DNA of 64,000 bases from Hyphomonadaceae bacterium BRH_c29 (GTDB lineage Bacteria; Pseudomonadota; Alphaproteobacteria; Caulobacterales; Hyphomonadaceae): positions 62,001 to 126,000 of the forward strand of contig LADW01000089.1 in the NCBI GenBank assembly GCA_000961695.1. Direction: 5' to 3'. A model generated the notes under the pieces. That model did not search any database and was not told the origin of the DNA. It worked only from the letters and a program-made list of their open reading frames with translations. Of this stretch, positions 44,446 through 55,578 are shown in pieces (positions within the stretch are counted from its first letter, which is position 1; each line of letters opens with the position of its first letter). The translations under genes were made by a program, and so were the position numbers.

Positions 44446-47013
44446 ATGGCCACCCGGTACGATCCGCAAACCGCGGAACAAAAATGGCGTGACGCCTGGG
44501 ATCAGGCAGAGCTGTTCAAGGCCAAGTCCCCCAAAGAGGCCGGCGATGCGCCGAAGGCCTACGTGCTGGAGATGTTCCCGTACCCGTCCGGACGCCTGCA
44601 CATGGGCCATGTCCGCAACTATGCGATGGGCGATGTCGTGGCCCGTCACCGCCGCGCCAATGGCTACAACGTGCTGCACCCGATGGGTTGGGACGCGTTC
44701 GGCATGCCGGCCGAGAATGCTGCGATGGAAAAGAAGGTCCATCCCGGCAAGTGGACCTATCAGAACATCGCCGCAATGAAGGCCCAGTTCGCCAAGCTCG
44801 GCCTGTCGCTGGACTGGAGCCGGGAATTTGCGACCTGCGACCCGGAATATTACGGCGCCCAGCAGGCCCTGTTCCTGAAGATGCTCGCCAAGGGCCTTGT
44901 CTATCGCAAGGCCTCCAAGGTGAACTGGGACCCGGTGGACAACACGGTCCTGGCCAATGAGCAGGTGATCGACGGGCGCGGCTGGCGCTCTGGTGCATTG
45001 GTGGAACAGCGCGAGCTGACCCAGTGGTTCTTCAGGATCACGCAATATGCCGAAGACTTGCTGGAAGAAGTCCAAAAGCTGGAACGCTGGCCTGAAAAGG
45101 TCCGCACCATGCAGGCGAACTGGATCGGCCGGTCAGAAGGCCTGCAGATGCGCTTCGAATGGGACAGCGCTGCCCCTGCCGGCTTCGATGACGGCATCGA
45201 GATCTTCACCACTCGGCCCGACACGCTGTTCGGCGCGAGCTTCATCGCCCTGTCCCCCGACCACCCGCTGACGATCCAGCTGGCCAGGGACTCCAACCAT
45301 CTGCAGCTGTTCCGTGCGAAATGCGCGCAGGTCGGCACCAGCGAAGAAGCCATCGAGAAAGCCGAGAAGCTGGGCTTCGACACCGGCCTGACCGTGAAGC
45401 ACCCGTTTGTGGACGGAAAAACCCTGCCGGTCTGGGTCGCGAACTTCGTGCTGATGGGATACGGCACCGGCGCCATTTTCGGCTGCCCGGCGCATGACCA
45501 GCGCGACATCGACTTTGCTCGCAAGTTCGATCTGGACGTCACGCCCGTCGTGCTGCCGCCAGACGGCGACGCCACCAGCTTTACTGTAAAAAACGAGGCC
45601 TATACCGGGCCGGGATCGATCTTCAATTCTGACTTCCTGAATGGTCTCAGCATCGTGGATGCCAAGCGCACCGCCATCGAGCGGATCGAAGCTATGGGCC
45701 TCGGTGCAGGCACGGTGAATTATCGCCTGCGCGACTGGGGCGTTTCCCGTCAGCGCTATTGGGGCTGCCCGATCCCGGTGATCCATTGCGACAGCTGCGG
45801 CGTCGTGCCAGTGCCGCTGGACCAGCTGCCTGTGCGCCTGCCGGAGGACGTGACCTTCGACCAGCCGGGCAACCCGCTGGACCGTCACCCGACCTGGAAA
45901 CATGTCGATTGCCCGGCCTGCGGCAAGCCCGCCCGGCGCGAGACCGACACGCTGGATACGTTCGCGGACTCGTCCTGGTATTATGCCCGCTTTGCCAGCG
46001 CGACGGATATGGAAGAGCGCGCCTATTGGCTGCCGGTTGACCAGTATGTCGGCGGCGTCGAGCATGCTGTTCTGCACCTGCTCTATGCCCGCTTCTTCGC
46101 TCGTGCGATGCGCGATGTCGGTGAGCTGGACCTGCCGAGCGGCGAACCTTTCGCAGGCCTCTTCACGCAAGGCATGGTGACCCACGAGACCTATAAATCT
46201 GCGTCAGGACAATGGCTGGAACCCTCAGCTGTTACACAAGACGGCGACACCTGGATCGAAACGGCGACCGGCGGCATCGTCACGCCCGGCCCGATCGAGA
46301 AGATGTCGAAGTCCAAGAAGAACACGGTCGATCCGGATGCGATCATCGCCCAGTTCGGCGCCGATGTTGCCCGCTGGTTCGTCCTGTCGGACTCCCCGCC
46401 AGAGCGGGATGTTGAGTGGACGCAGTCCGGCGTCGAAGGCGCGGCCCGCTTTGCCCAGCGCCTGTGGAGCGTGTTCGACGCCCTCGCTGACACTGCGAAG
46501 GCTGAGCCCGGCACGGATGCCGACTCACTCGCCGTGCGCAAGGCGAGCCACAAGGCCGTTGCCGGCATCGACAAGGCCATCGAGGAATTCCGCTTCAATT
46601 CCGCCGTTGCCAGCATCCATGAATGGGTGACCGCGCTGAAGAAAGCTGAAGCCGCTGGCGAAGCCGTCACCGGCGCCCGCCTCGAAGGCGCCTCCATGCT
46701 GGCGCGCTGCCTGACGCCGTTCATGCCGCACCTGGCCGAGACCTGCTGGGAACGGATCGGCGGCGAAGGCTTCGTGTCTGCTGCGCCCTGGCCTGTCGTG
46801 GACAAAGCGCTGACCGAAGACGATTCCGTCACCATGGCGGTGCAGATCAATGGCAAGCGCCGCGGTGAAATCACCGTGCCCAAAGGCGAAGCCAATGACA
46901 TCGTAGAGGCTGCAGCCCACGCCCTGCCGGAGGTGATCTCTTTCATCGAAGGCAAGAGCGTGAAGAAAACGATTGTTGTGCCCGGCCGCATTGTGAATAT
47001 CGTGGTCGCATGA
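44446..47013 (+). CDS. leuS: Leucyl-tRNA synthetase
   Basis: 855-residue class I synthetase. The HIGH motif is [14 protein letters not shown], the CP1 editing domain has [15 protein letters not shown], the KMSKS motif is [15 protein letters not shown], and the anticodon-binding alpha-helical domain is at the C-terminus. The bacterial C-terminal domain is complete ([13 protein letters not shown]...). GGGGAGAGG precedes the ATG. Overlaps lptE by 4 nt, forming leuS-lptE-holA. Confidence 0.98.
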   Translation: MATRYDPQTAEQKWRDAWDQAELFKAKSPKEAGDAPKAYVLEMFPYPSGRLHMGHVRNYAMGDVVARHRRANGYNVLHPMGWDAFGMPAENAAMEKKVHPGKWTYQNIAAMKAQFAKLGLSLDWSREFATCDPEYYGAQQALFLKMLAKGLVYRKASKVNWDPVDNTVLANEQVIDGRGWRSGALVEQRELTQWFFRITQYAEDLLEEVQKLERWPEKVRTMQANWIGRSEGLQMRFEWDSAAPAGFDDGIEIFTTRPDTLFGASFIALSPDHPLTIQLARDSNHLQLFRAKCAQVGTSEEAIEKAEKLGFDTGLTVKHPFVDGKTLPVWVANFVLMGYGTGAIFGCPAHDQRDIDFARKFDLDVTPVVLPPDGDATSFTVKNEAYTGPGSIFNSDFLNGLSIVDAKRTAIERIEAMGLGAGTVNYRLRDWGVSRQRYWGCPIPVIHCDSCGVVPVPLDQLPVRLPEDVTFDQPGNPLDRHPTWKHVDCPACGKPARRETDTLDTFADSSWYYARFASATDMEERAYWLPVDQYVGGVEHAVLHLLYARFFARAMRDVGELDLPSGEPFAGLFTQGMVTHETYKSASGQWLEPSAVTQDGDTWIETATGGIVTPGPIEKMSKSKKNTVDPDAIIAQFGADVARWFVLSDSPPERDVEWTQSGVEGAARFAQRLWSVFDALADTAKAEPGTDADSLAVRKASHKAVAGIDKAIEEFRFNSAVASIHEWVTALKKAEAAGEAVTGARLEGASMLARCLTPFMPHLAETCWERIGGEGFVSAAPWPVVDKALTEDDSVTMAVQINGKRRGEITVPKGEANDIVEAAAHALPEVISFIEGKSVKKTIVVPGRIVNIVVA

Positions 47014-47483
47014 AACGCTTCCTGATCGCGCTCGCTCTCGTCCTGCCCGCCTGCGGCTTCCAGCCCGTCTACGCGCCGGGCGGCAGCGCGACCTTTGCCT
47101 CTGGCAATATCACAATTGAGCAGATTCCCGGCCGGTCGGGCTATAAGCTGCGCCGCGCGCTTCAGCAGGAGCTGGCCGCCGGTTTGCCGAACCTGAACGA
47201 GACAGCCCGGCTGGAAGTGAAGCTGAAGGAGAATCTGATCCGCCTGGCGATCAAGCCGGACGGAGCCGCTGCGCGCTCATCCGTCTCGGCAGAGGCCGTC
47301 TATGTCCTCTCGACCGAGTCGAAATCGTTTCGGGGTAATTCTGATACAGAGATCAGCTTCTCTGTTCCGGATGCGCCCTATGGCGACATCTCCGCCCAGA
47401 CCAGCGCATCCGACCGGGCCATGCGCCAGCTCGCCAGCCGCATTGTAGACGATTTGCGGCTGCAACTCTCCACAGCGGACTGA
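47010..47483 (+). CDS. lptE: LPS-assembly lipoprotein LptE
   Basis: 157 residues. Signal [23 protein letters not shown] has Cys15 as lipidation site and the CGFQPVY start that marks LptE. The rest is the alpha/beta fold with [19 protein letters not shown] and [14 protein letters not shown]. It plugs LptD to put LPS in the outer membrane. Its start overlaps leuS by 4 nt and its stop overlaps the holA start (TGATG). Confidence 0.92.
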   Translation: MKRFLIALALVLPACGFQPVYAPGGSATFASGNITIEQIPGRSGYKLRRALQQELAAGLPNLNETARLEVKLKENLIRLAIKPDGAAARSSVSAEAVYVLSTESKSFRGNSDTEISFSVPDAPYGDISAQTSASDRAMRQLASRIVDDLRLQLSTAD

Positions 47484-48517
47484 TGCTGCTTCAGGGCAAA
47501 CAAGCTGCCGCCTTTGCCCGCAAGCCGGACCCCAAGGTCTGGGCCGTCCTCGCCTTCAGCGATGATGAAGGTCTGGCCAGCGACAACGGCCAGCAGATCA
47601 TCGCCGCCTGGACCGGCAAGAACGCCCATGCCGATGTCACCCTGCTGGATGACGATGCCATCCGGAAAGATCCGGCCCTCCTGTTCGATGCACTGGAAGC
47701 GGCTTCCCTGCTCGGAGATCCTCGCTTTGTGCGGGTGCGCACCGGGGGCGACAAGATTGCCGGCCTGCTGATCGAAGCCATCACCGCAGGCGACAAGACC
47801 GAAGACCGCTACAGCGCCCGCTTGCTGATCGAGGCCGGCAGCCTCGCCAAGAAGTCCAAACTGCGCAGCGCCGCAGAAGCCGCGAGCCGGACCGCCTGCC
47901 TTCAATTCTTCGCCGATGAGGGCGTCGATATCGAGCACAAGGTGAAACAGGCACTCAAGGAATTCAGCATCGAGATCGATCCGGAAGCCCTGCGCGTGTT
48001 CGTCGGTGATCTGCCAGGCCACCGGCTGGCCGCTAATTCCGAAATTGAGAAACTCGCGCTCTACGCCCGCGGCCTCGGGCGACCCGTCTCTGTCAGTGAC
48101 ATCCGCGCGCTGTGCGCCACCGAATTCGAACAGACCCTGTCGACCGCAATCTCCGCCACCCTCGACGGCCATCCGGGCGCAGCCAATGCCGCATTCGAGA
48201 AGCTGGCCATGGCGGGCACTGCCGGGATCAGCGTGTTGCGCTCCCTTCAGTTCGAAGTCCGCCGCATGCTGGATGCACATGTCCGGATCGAGGAAGGACA
48301 GCCCGGCGCAAACATGAAACTGCGCCCGCCCGTCTGGCAAAGCGAATGGCCAGCCTATCGGGCGCGTCTCAACAAATGGCCGGTGAAGCGCCTGACGCGC
48401 GTGCTGGAACGGATCTACGATGCTGAGGCGCAAGCCAAGCGCGCTGGCGGAAGCACCGACGCTGTTGTGCGTGTACTGATGAATGATCTCGCCCGGGCAG
48501 CCGAAGCGGCCCGCTGA
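47483..48517 (+). CDS. holA: DNA polymerase III delta subunit
   Basis: Clamp-loader delta subunit, 344 residues. The N-terminal AAA-like domain lacks a Walker A, as expected: WAVLAFSDDEGLASDNGQQII and ALEAASLLGDPRFVRVRTG. The central lid AEAASRTACLQFFADEGVDIEHKVKQALKEFSIEIDPEALRVFVGDLPGHR is characteristic. Overlaps lptE by 1 nt. The stop is just 3 bp from the convergent parB stop, so no terminator fits in between. Confidence 0.95.
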   Translation: MLLQGKQAAAFARKPDPKVWAVLAFSDDEGLASDNGQQIIAAWTGKNAHADVTLLDDDAIRKDPALLFDALEAASLLGDPRFVRVRTGGDKIAGLLIEAITAGDKTEDRYSARLLIEAGSLAKKSKLRSAAEAASRTACLQFFADEGVDIEHKVKQALKEFSIEIDPEALRVFVGDLPGHRLAANSEIEKLALYARGLGRPVSVSDIRALCATEFEQTLSTAISATLDGHPGAANAAFEKLAMAGTAGISVLRSLQFEVRRMLDAHVRIEEGQPGANMKLRPPVWQSEWPAYRARLNKWPVKRLTRVLERIYDAEAQAKRAGGSTDAVVRVLMNDLARAAEAAR

Positions 48518-48520
48518 TCG

Positions 48521-49432
48521 TCAGCCTTTGCGGCGCGTCAGCCGGCTGCAAACATCATCCAGCTGTTCCAGGTCGCGATACTTGATGCGCAGCTCGCCGC
48601 CATTCTTGCCGTGCCGGATATCCACCTGCAGGCCAAGCCGGCGGGTCAGGTCCGCTTCCAGCGCTTCAGTGTCGACATCTTTCTCGACCGGCGGGGCTTT
48701 GCCGGATTTGACTTCCAGATCGCCGCCATCGCGAGCGCCCTTGGCCAGAGCCTCAACCTCACGAACGCTGAGGCCTTTCTCAGCCGCCAGTTCGATCAGA
48801 GCTTCCGGGTCCGGTGCGCCAAGCGCGGCGCGGGCATGCCCGGCGCTCACCTTGCCGGCACGAACAAAGTCTCGCGCCGCTTCCGGCAGCTGCAGCAGAC
48901 GAAGCGTGTTGGTGATGTGGACCCGGCTCTTGCCGACGCTGGTCGCGAGGCTGTCCTGCGTCCGGCCGAACCGCTTCATCAGCGCCTCATAGGCCTCCGC
49001 CTCTTCAATCGGGTTGAGGTCAGCCCGCTGGACGTTCTCGATAATGCCGACTTCCAGCAGCTCAAGCTCATCGACATTGCGGACAACCGCCGGGATCGCC
49101 GTCAGGCCGGCGAGCTTGGCGGCACGCCAGCGGCGCTCCCCGGCGATCACCTGATACTTGCCAGCTTCCTTCGGATCGGGCCGGACCAGGATGGCCTGCA
49201 GCACGCCCTTGGTGCGGATCGACTCGGCGAGTTCGCGCAGTGCGGCCTCGTCAAAGGTGCGGCGCGGCTGGGCCGGGTTGCGGCGGATATGGTCGATCGG
49301 GATCTCGTTCACGCCGGTCGCGACGGGCGCGTCCTTCTCCGGCTTGGACGGAGTGGAGGCTTCGACCTCACCCATCAGGGCCGAAAGACCCCGGCCGAGA
49401 CGCTTCTGCTTGTGCTTGGAATCGTCGGCCAT
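48521..49432 (-). CDS. parB: Chromosome-partitioning protein ParB
   Basis: 303 residues. The N-terminal CTPase/arginine-patch region reads IPIDHIRRNPAQPRRTFDEAALRELAESIRTKGVLQAILVRP and VIAGERRWRAAKLAGL; the helix-turn-helix follows at DSLATSVGKSRVHITNTLRLLQLPEAA; a short dimerisation domain ends the protein. It clamps DNA at parS and moves the origin with ParA. It follows parA by 5 bp in the operon mnmG-rsmG-parA-parB. Confidence 0.97.
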   Translation of the reverse strand: MADDSKHKQKRLGRGLSALMGEVEASTPSKPEKDAPVATGVNEIPIDHIRRNPAQPRRTFDEAALRELAESIRTKGVLQAILVRPDPKEAGKYQVIAGERRWRAAKLAGLTAIPAVVRNVDELELLEVGIIENVQRADLNPIEEAEAYEALMKRFGRTQDSLATSVGKSRVHITNTLRLLQLPEAARDFVRAGKVSAGHARAALGAPDPEALIELAAEKGLSVREVEALAKGARDGGDLEVKSGKAPPVEKDVDTEALEADLTRRLGLQVDIRHGKNGGELRIKYRDLEQLDDVCSRLTRRKG

Positions 49433-49437
49433 TCTGA

Positions 49438-50253
49438 TCAGGCCGCCCGTGCCTTCTCGCGCTGAAGGACTTCCGACGCGAGCCGGATATAGGCTTCACT
49501 GCCCGGACAGCGATAATCATACAGCAGGGCCGGCTTGCCGAATGACGGCGCTTCCGACAGGCGCACATTGCGCGGGATCACCGTGTTGTAGACCTTATTG
49601 CCGAAGAACGAGCGCACCTCGTCCGCCACCTGGTCGGAGAGATTGTTGCGGCGGTCATACATGGTCAGCACGACGCCCTGGATTTCCAGGTTCGGGTTCA
49701 GGCCCTGCCGCACGACATCCACGGTGCGCAACAGCTGGCTGAGACCCTCGAGCGCGAGGAACTCGCACTGGAGCGGAACCAGAAGCGCATCCGCTGCTGT
49801 CATGGCGTTGAGTGTCAGAGACGACAGCGAAGGCGGGCAGTCGATCAGGATATAATCGTAGCGCGGCAGGCCTTCGGCCTCGGCGCGATCGATATAATTG
49901 TGCAGCGACTCGCGCAGCCGGTAGGACCGGTGCGGGTCGGCCGCGAGTTCAGTTTCCACGCCGGACAGGTTCTCGTCGCCCGGAATGATGTCGAGCCGGG
50001 GCACGATGGTCGAAAGAACGGCCTGTTCCAGCGGCGTCCGGTCCACGACGAGATCATATGAGGTCGTCACGCGATCGGTGCGCTCGATGCCGAGACCGGT
50101 GGAAGCGTTACCCTGCGCGTCGAAGTCGACGATCAGAACGCGGCGCCCAACGGCGGCGAGGGCTGTGCCGAGATTGATAGACGTCGTTGTTTTGCCAACG
50201 CCGCCCTTCTGGTTCACCACAGCAAAGATTCTGGGCCTAAGACCTGTCACCAC
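49438..50253 (-). CDS. parA: Chromosome-partitioning ATPase ParA (Soj)
   Basis: 271 residues. Deviant Walker A KGGVGKTTTSINLG with the signature Lys, Walker B-like VLIVDFDAQGNAST, and the PRNVRLSEAPSFGKPALLYD segment. It forms the gradient that pulls the ParB-parS origin complex. Start is GTG 50253 (a second GTG follows), within a 17-nt overlap with rsmG and with AGGGAG upstream. Confidence 0.97.
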   Translation of the reverse strand: MVTGLRPRIFAVVNQKGGVGKTTTSINLGTALAAVGRRVLIVDFDAQGNASTGLGIERTDRVTTSYDLVVDRTPLEQAVLSTIVPRLDIIPGDENLSGVETELAADPHRSYRLRESLHNYIDRAEAEGLPRYDYILIDCPPSLSSLTLNAMTAADALLVPLQCEFLALEGLSQLLRTVDVVRQGLNPNLEIQGVVLTMYDRRNNLSDQVADEVRSFFGNKVYNTVIPRNVRLSEAPSFGKPALLYDYRCPGSEAYIRLASEVLQREKARAA

Positions 50254-50857
50254 GTAGCTCCCTGATAATCAGAATTGTTCCTGACCCACCAACCCGGCTT
50301 GGAATCGCCTCATGAGCGAAATTCCACGTTTGGCTGGCGTCCGTCAATTCTTCTTTCCAGCGTTCGCCCTTGAAGAATAGCCCTGATGCGCCGCGTTTGA
50401 GCCATGGCGCGGCATAGTCGAGCAATTTCGGAAGCGGCGCAAAGGCCCGCGCCGTGACGAAATCGGCAGGCATTGGCTCCACCGATTCCACCCGTTCCTG
50501 TCTCACCGTGGCATTCAGACCCGCCGCTTCAATGGCTGCGCGAAGGAAGGCGCACTTCTTTCCCACGCTTTCGATCATGGTGACATGCCCCGCGGGACGC
50601 GCCGCCCCGATGATCAGGCCCGGGAAGCCGGCGCCGGACCCGAGATCCACGACCTTCGCGTCTTCCGGAATGAGATCCAGGATCTGGAAACAGTCGGCCA
50701 CGTGCCGGGTCCAGATCACAGGCCATTCGCGCGGACCGATCAGATTGCTCCGCGTCCGCCAGTCATCGAGCGTGTCGATGACCCGGTCGAGACGGTCCAG
50801 TGTTTCACGTGAAACATCGTTCGCGGCCAGAAAGGCCGCGCGATCATCATTTACCAT
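50237..50857 (-). CDS. rsmG: 16S rRNA m7G527 methyltransferase
   Basis: 206 residues. SAM-binding motif VVDLGSGAGFPGLIIGAA and the downstream MIESVGKKCAFLRAAIEA; N-terminal DVSRETLDRLDRVIDTLDDWRTRSNLIGP. The coding sequence contains a perfect parS site at 50801-50816, which encodes parts of DVSRET. It lies 3 bp after mnmG and overlaps parA by 17 nt, giving a compact operon. Confidence 0.95.
   Translation of the reverse strand: MVNDDRAAFLAANDVSRETLDRLDRVIDTLDDWRTRSNLIGPREWPVIWTRHVADCFQILDLIPEDAKVVDLGSGAGFPGLIIGAARPAGHVTMIESVGKKCAFLRAAIEAAGLNATVRQERVESVEPMPADFVTARAFAPLPKLLDYAAPWLKRGASGLFFKGERWKEELTDASQTWNFAHEAIPSRVGGSGTILIIRELRGDRS
50801..50816. other. parS site 1 (inside rsmG)
   Basis: TGTTTCACGTGAAACA is a perfect 16-bp palindrome and identical to the parS consensus used by bacterial ParB. 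It lies within the rsmG coding sequence about 7.5 kb from the presumed oriC. Confidence 0.95.
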
Positions 50858-50860
50858 GGT

Positions 50861-52726
50861 TTATCCCGCTTTCCGGCGGCGTTTGACGTGACCGAGGAGC
50901 GCCGTAAGGGCTCCGGGCGTCACGCCTTCGATACGACTGGCCTGTCCGAGGGTGGCTGGCCGGATGGTTTCAAGTTTCTGGCGGACCTCATTCGAGAGAC
51001 CGCCAATGGCGGAATAGTCGATCTCGTCCGGAATTTGGAGCGCTTCATCCCGGCGAAGGGCTTCCACGTCTCCGGCCTGGCGTTCGATGTATCCGGAATA
51101 GAGGGCTTCGATTTCCAATTGGACCGCGATGGCCGGATCGATCTCCGAAAGCTCCGGCCAGACCCCGGCGAGCGTTTCGAGCGTGATGTCCTTGTATCCG
51201 AGATACTCCCACGCCGTCCGGATCTTGCCATCCTGATTAACGTTCCACCCCGCCTCACGGGCCTTCGCGGGGGACAAAGACAGGATTTGGAGCGCTTTTC
51301 GCGATTCCGAGAGGGCCAAATGTTTCACGTGAAACATCGCCGCCCGGTCCGGACCGACGCATCCGGCCTCGATGCCTCTCTGCGTCAGACGCTGATCGGC
51401 ATTGTCGGCGCGGAGGGCCAGTCGGTATTCGGCCCGCGATGTGAACATCCGATAGGGCTCGGTCACGCCGCGCGTAATGAGATCGTCGATCAGAACGCCG
51501 ATATAGGCTTCGGCCCGGTCCATGATGACCGGATCTTTGCCGTCGGTGGCGCGGGCCGCATTGAGACCCGCCATCAGACCCTGGGCGCCAGCTTCTTCAT
51601 AGCCGGTCGTGCCATTGATCTGTCCGGCCAGATAAAGACCGGGCAGGACTTTCACTTCCAGCGCAGCATTCAGGGCGCGCGGATCGACATAGTCATATTC
51701 GATGGCATAGGCGTGCTGGAGGATTTTGACGTTCTCCAGACCGGGGATCGTCCGGACAAACCGCTCCTGAACGTCTTCCGGAAGCGAGGTCGATATGCCG
51801 TTCGGATAGACCGTGTGATCGTCGAGACCTTCCGGCTCCAGGAACACCTGATGGCGGTCCCGGTCGGCAAAGCGGTTCACCTTGTCTTCGATCGAGGGAC
51901 AGTAACGCGGGCCGCGCCCGGCAATCGCGCCCGAATAGACGGCAGACTGTTCGATATTCTCTTCAATGATCGCGTGGGTTTCCCGCGTGGTCCACGTGAT
52001 GCCGCAAGCGATCTGAGGCACCTCGATCCGGTCGGTCAAGTAGGAGAAGGGCACCGGTTCATCGTCGGCCGGCTGCATTTCCAATTGGTCCCAGGCGATG
52101 GTCCGGCCGTCGAGCCGGGCAGGCGTGCCCGTCTTCAGCCGTCCCATCGGCAGGTCCAGACTATAGAGCCGGTCAGACAGGCCAATCGCAGGGGCTTCAC
52201 CCACGCGGCCAGCCGGAATACGCTTCGCCCCGATATGGATCTCGCCCTTCAGGAAGGTGCCCGTCGTGATCACAACGCAGGACGCGTGATATTTATCGCC
52301 CGTCAGGCCAATCACACCCGCAACATGGCCGTCCTCAACAATCAGGTCTTCTGCGCCATCTTCAATGACAGTCAGGTTCTCGTGATTCAGGATCGCGTCC
52401 TGCATGGCCTGGCGATAGAGCTTGCGGTCGATCTGCGCGCGTGGGCCCCAGACGGCGGGGCCTTTGGACCGGTTCAGCATGCGGAACTGGATGCCCGCCT
52501 TGTCGGCGAGGCGGCCCATCAGACCGTCCAGCGCATCGATCTCGCGCACGAGATGACCTTTGCCGAGGCCGCCAATCGCAGGATTGCAGCTCATCTCGCC
52601 AATGGTCGACAACTTGTGCGTGACCAGCGCCGTCCTTGCGCCATAGCGCGCAGCCGCAGACGCGGCTTCGCATCCGGCATGGCCGCCGCCGACTACAATG
52701 ACATCAAAGCGGGTTTCACCCGGCAT
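50861..52726 (-). CDS. mnmG: tRNA uridine-5-carboxymethylaminomethyl modification enzyme MnmG (GidA)
   Basis: 621 residues. N-terminal FAD motif [24 protein letters not shown]; the second FAD motif [21 protein letters not shown] carries the catalytic Cys, and [17 protein letters not shown] is typical. With MnmE it makes the nm5/cmnm5 group at U34 of tRNAs. The C-terminal helical domain is complete. A second parS site lies within the gene. mnmE lies 64 bp upstream on the same strand. Confidence 0.97.
   Translation of the reverse strand: MPGETRFDVIVVGGGHAGCEAASAAARYGARTALVTHKLSTIGEMSCNPAIGGLGKGHLVREIDALDGLMGRLADKAGIQFRMLNRSKGPAVWGPRAQIDRKLYRQAMQDAILNHENLTVIEDGAEDLIVEDGHVAGVIGLTGDKYHASCVVITTGTFLKGEIHIGAKRIPAGRVGEAPAIGLSDRLYSLDLPMGRLKTGTPARLDGRTIAWDQLEMQPADDEPVPFSYLTDRIEVPQIACGITWTTRETHAIIEENIEQSAVYSGAIAGRGPRYCPSIEDKVNRFADRDRHQVFLEPEGLDDHTVYPNGISTSLPEDVQERFVRTIPGLENVKILQHAYAIEYDYVDPRALNAALEVKVLPGLYLAGQINGTTGYEEAGAQGLMAGLNAARATDGKDPVIMDRAEAYIGVLIDDLITRGVTEPYRMFTSRAEYRLALRADNADQRLTQRGIEAGCVGPDRAAMFHVKHLALSESRKALQILSLSPAKAREAGWNVNQDGKIRTAWEYLGYKDITLETLAGVWPELSEIDPAIAVQLEIEALYSGYIERQAGDVEALRRDEALQIPDEIDYSAIGGLSNEVRQKLETIRPATLGQASRIEGVTPGALTALLGHVKRRRKAG
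51321..51336. other. parS site 2 (inside mnmG)
   Basis: A second perfect TGTTTCACGTGAAACA, encoding part of MFHVKHLA in mnmG, 520 bp from site 1 and about 7 kb from oriC. Confidence 0.95.
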
Positions 52727-52790
52727 GGCTGATACGTCCTGTGGATAGTGAGCGGGCTATATAACGCCGGGTGGGTCTAAACCCTAGGGG

Positions 52791-54116
52791 TCATTTGCCG
52801 ATGCAGAACTGGGAAAAGACCGCGCCCAGCACATCTTCGACCCCGACCACGCCAATCACAGCGCCCAGCTGGCGCAGCGCCATGCGCACATCTTCCGCAG
52901 CCAGCTCGGCGCCGATATCATCGTCCAGCAACTGACGTGCAGCCGCCAGGCTCGCGAGCCCAGCGCTCAGCTTCTCACGGTGACGCGCGCGCGTGATCAC
53001 GGGCGCCTCAACAGAAGCCGCGCGCTGGGACACGAAACTCGCAATCCAGCTCTCCAGCTTGTCGACGCCTTCGCCGGTCTCAGCCGAAACGGGCAGGGCG
53101 CCATCGGGCGCAAGCGCAGCCGGACGATGATCGGCCTTGTTGAAGACGACAATATCCTGAGGCTCGATCGGACCCTTTGGAGGTTCCGGACGATCACCGT
53201 CGATCACATGAACGCGCATATCAGCCTCACGTGCCGCCCGCTCGGCGCGCCTGACACCCTCGGCTTCGACCACATCAGACGTCTCTCGAAGGCCTGCCGT
53301 ATCCGCCAGCCAGACAACCTGCCCCCCGAGCACAAGGCGCACTTCGACGACATCCCGCGTCGTTCCGGCGATATCTGTCACGATGGCCGCATCGCGCCGC
53401 GCGATCCGGTTCAGCAGGGAAGACTTGCCGGCATTGGGCGGGCCGACGATCGCCACACGGAACCCGTCCCGGATCTTCTCGCCAATACCCCGGTCTCCCA
53501 GCGCTTCCTTCAGTTCGTCGATCAACAGGTCCAGCTTGCCGAGGATCGGTCGCAGAGTGTCGTCCGGCGTATCGCCTTCGTCCGGGAAGTCCACCATCAC
53601 TTCGATCAGCGCCAGTACGCCCGTCAGCTCTGTACGCCAGCGATCATACGTCTCGGTCAGGCCACCGGTCAGCTGCCTCAGGGCCTGGGCCTTTTGGGCC
53701 TCGGTCTCGGCTTCGATAATGTCGGCAACACCTTCAGCTTCGGTGAGATCGAGCTTTCCAGCTTCAAACGCGCGGCGGGTGAACTCACCCGGCTCGGCCA
53801 GGCGAACGCCCGGCATGCGTACCAATGTATCCAGTGAGTGTTTGATCACAGCGGGACCACCATGGAGATAGAGCTCCAGCGTGTCTTCGCCTGTGTAGGA
53901 ATGCGGCCCCGGCATAAAGACGACGAGGCCTTCATCGATCAGGTTCCCGTCCTCATCCCTGAACCGGGTGAGGGTGGCGTGACGGGGTTCCGGCAGCCCA
54001 CATTCCAGCAAGGCTCCCGCAATCTGCCAGACCTTGTCGCCCGACAGGCGGAGAATGCAGATCGCTGCCGGTGGCTGGCCCGAAGCGAGGGCGCAGATCG
54101 TGTCGCGCTCGCTCAT
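52791..54116 (-). CDS. mnmE: tRNA modification GTPase MnmE (TrmE)
   Basis: 441 residues from ATG 54116 (GGAGG 9 nt upstream; an in-frame TTG two codons earlier is less well placed). N-terminal tetrahydrofolate-binding domain with TICALASGQPPAAICILRLSG; G domain with G1 GPPNAGKSSLLNRIARRD, TDIAGTTRD, and G3 ADTAGLRET; the C-terminus ends with the FCIGK Cys motif needed for tRNA modification. All residues needed for activity are present. Confidence 0.97.
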   Translation of the reverse strand: MSERDTICALASGQPPAAICILRLSGDKVWQIAGALLECGLPEPRHATLTRFRDEDGNLIDEGLVVFMPGPHSYTGEDTLELYLHGGPAVIKHSLDTLVRMPGVRLAEPGEFTRRAFEAGKLDLTEAEGVADIIEAETEAQKAQALRQLTGGLTETYDRWRTELTGVLALIEVMVDFPDEGDTPDDTLRPILGKLDLLIDELKEALGDRGIGEKIRDGFRVAIVGPPNAGKSSLLNRIARRDAAIVTDIAGTTRDVVEVRLVLGGQVVWLADTAGLRETSDVVEAEGVRRAERAAREADMRVHVIDGDRPEPPKGPIEPQDIVVFNKADHRPAALAPDGALPVSAETGEGVDKLESWIASFVSQRAASVEAPVITRARHREKLSAGLASLAAARQLLDDDIGAELAAEDVRMALRQLGAVIGVVGVEDVLGAVFSQFCIGK

Positions 54117-54132
54117 CCCCAAACGCCTCCGA

Positions 54133-55422
54133 TCAGTTCTTCATCGCTTCGAAGAACTCGTCGTTCGTCTTCGTCTGGCGCAGCTTGTCGATCAGGAAGT
54201 CGATCGCATCGTTGGTGCCCATCGGGCCAAGGATGCGGCGAAGAATATAGATCTTCGACAGCTGATCATGCGGCGTGATGAGTTCTTCTTTCCGCGTGCC
54301 GGACTTCATGATGTCGATGGCCGGGAAGGTCCGCTTGTCGGCGATCTTGCGATCCAGCACGACTTCGCTGTTACCCGTACCTTTGAATTCCTCGAAGATC
54401 ACTTCGTCCATCCGGCTGCCGGTATCGATCAGCGCGGTGGCAACGATGGTGAGCGAGCCGCCATTTTCCACGTTCCGCGCCGCACCGAAGAAACGCTTCG
54501 GACGTTGCAGAGCGTTGGCGTCAACACCGCCGGTCAGCACCTTGCCGGAAGAGGGGACCGTCGTGTTGTAGGCGCGGCCGAGACGCGTGATGGAGTCGAG
54601 CAGGATGACGACATCGCGCTTGTGCTCAACGAGGCGCTTGGCTTTCTCGATCACCATTTCTGCGACCTGGACGTGGCGCGTTGCTGGCTCGTCGAAAGTC
54701 GAGGCGACGACTTCGCCTTTCACCGTGCGGCGCATATCGGTCACTTCTTCCGGGCGCTCATCGATCAGAAGAACGATCAGATAGCATTCCGGGTGGTTCT
54801 CTTCGATGGCCGCTGCAATGTTCTGAAGCAGCACGGTTTTACCCGTCCGCGGCGGCGCAACGATCAGGGCGCGCTGGCCCTTGCCGATTGGCGCGACGAT
54901 ATCAATGACGCGGCCTGAGCGGTCTTTCTTGGTCGGGTCGCGGCTTTCCATCTTCATCCGCTCTTCGGGATAAAGTGGTGTCAGGTTGTCGAAGTGGACT
55001 TTCTTGTTGGCCTTGTCCGGATCCTCGAAGTTGATCCGCGACACGCCGGTCAGCGCGAAGTAGCGCTCGCTGTCTTGCGGCGCAACGATGGCACCTTCGA
55101 CCGTATCACCTGTACGAATATTGGCCTTCTTCAGCACTTCCGGGCTCACATAGATGTCGTCCGGGCCAGGCAGGTAGTTGGATTCCGGCGAGCGCAGGAA
55201 GCCGAAGCCATCGGTCAGAACTTCCAGCACACCCTGGCCGGTAATCTCGACTTCACCGTCGGCAAGCTCCTTCAGGATCGCGAACAGCATGTCCTGCGTC
55301 CGCATCGAGGAGGCGTTCTCGACCTCAAGCTCTTCTGCATAGGCGAGCAGTTCTTCCGGCGACTTCGCCTTCAGTTCGCGCAGAGTCACGCTGGTGAGGT
55401 TGTCGAGCATCGAAGAGGCCAT
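54133..55422 (-). CDS. rho: Transcription termination factor Rho
   Basis: 429 residues. N-terminal helical domain; cold-shock RNA-binding domain with [22 protein letters not shown]; ATPase with P-loop [15 protein letters not shown], Walker [19 protein letters not shown]-loop and R-loop regions. No insert in the N-terminal domain. Upstream sequence holds a CTTATATTC box about 11 nt before the ATG, so the leader may be very short. Confidence 0.98.
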   Translation of the reverse strand: MASSMLDNLTSVTLRELKAKSPEELLAYAEELEVENASSMRTQDMLFAILKELADGEVEITGQGVLEVLTDGFGFLRSPESNYLPGPDDIYVSPEVLKKANIRTGDTVEGAIVAPQDSERYFALTGVSRINFEDPDKANKKVHFDNLTPLYPEERMKMESRDPTKKDRSGRVIDIVAPIGKGQRALIVAPPRTGKTVLLQNIAAAIEENHPECYLIVLLIDERPEEVTDMRRTVKGEVVASTFDEPATRHVQVAEMVIEKAKRLVEHKRDVVILLDSITRLGRAYNTTVPSSGKVLTGGVDANALQRPKRFFGAARNVENGGSLTIVATALIDTGSRMDEVIFEEFKGTGNSEVVLDRKIADKRTFPAIDIMKSGTRKEELITPHDQLSKIYILRRILGPMGTNDAIDFLIDKLRQTKTNDEFFEAMKN

Positions 55423-55578
55423 GCAGATGGATTCCGAATATAAGGGTCTGTGAGAGACTGGTTTTGGGAGGACCGGGCGGCAAAATAGGGGCCGCGAGGC
55501 ACAAGGACTGTGCGCCGGATTGACGGCATATGGCCGAAAGCCCCCTGATACGTCAAGCTTTTAGCGCAAGTGGCCCCG

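Noticed and set aside
50888-52732. A 614-codon open frame on the plus strand opposite mnmG, and similar long antisense frames (10617-12134, 2167-3426, 25075-26193)
   Set aside because: They mirror strongly supported genes on the other strand; in GC-rich DNA antisense frames are often open. Their translations are Arg/His/Gly-rich and match no family pattern, and they have no ribosome sites.
55440-55578. A separate gene in the gap between rho and hemJ
   Set aside because: Neither strand gives a start codon with ribosome site and a frame of coding character; the region is probably the rho leader and promoter.
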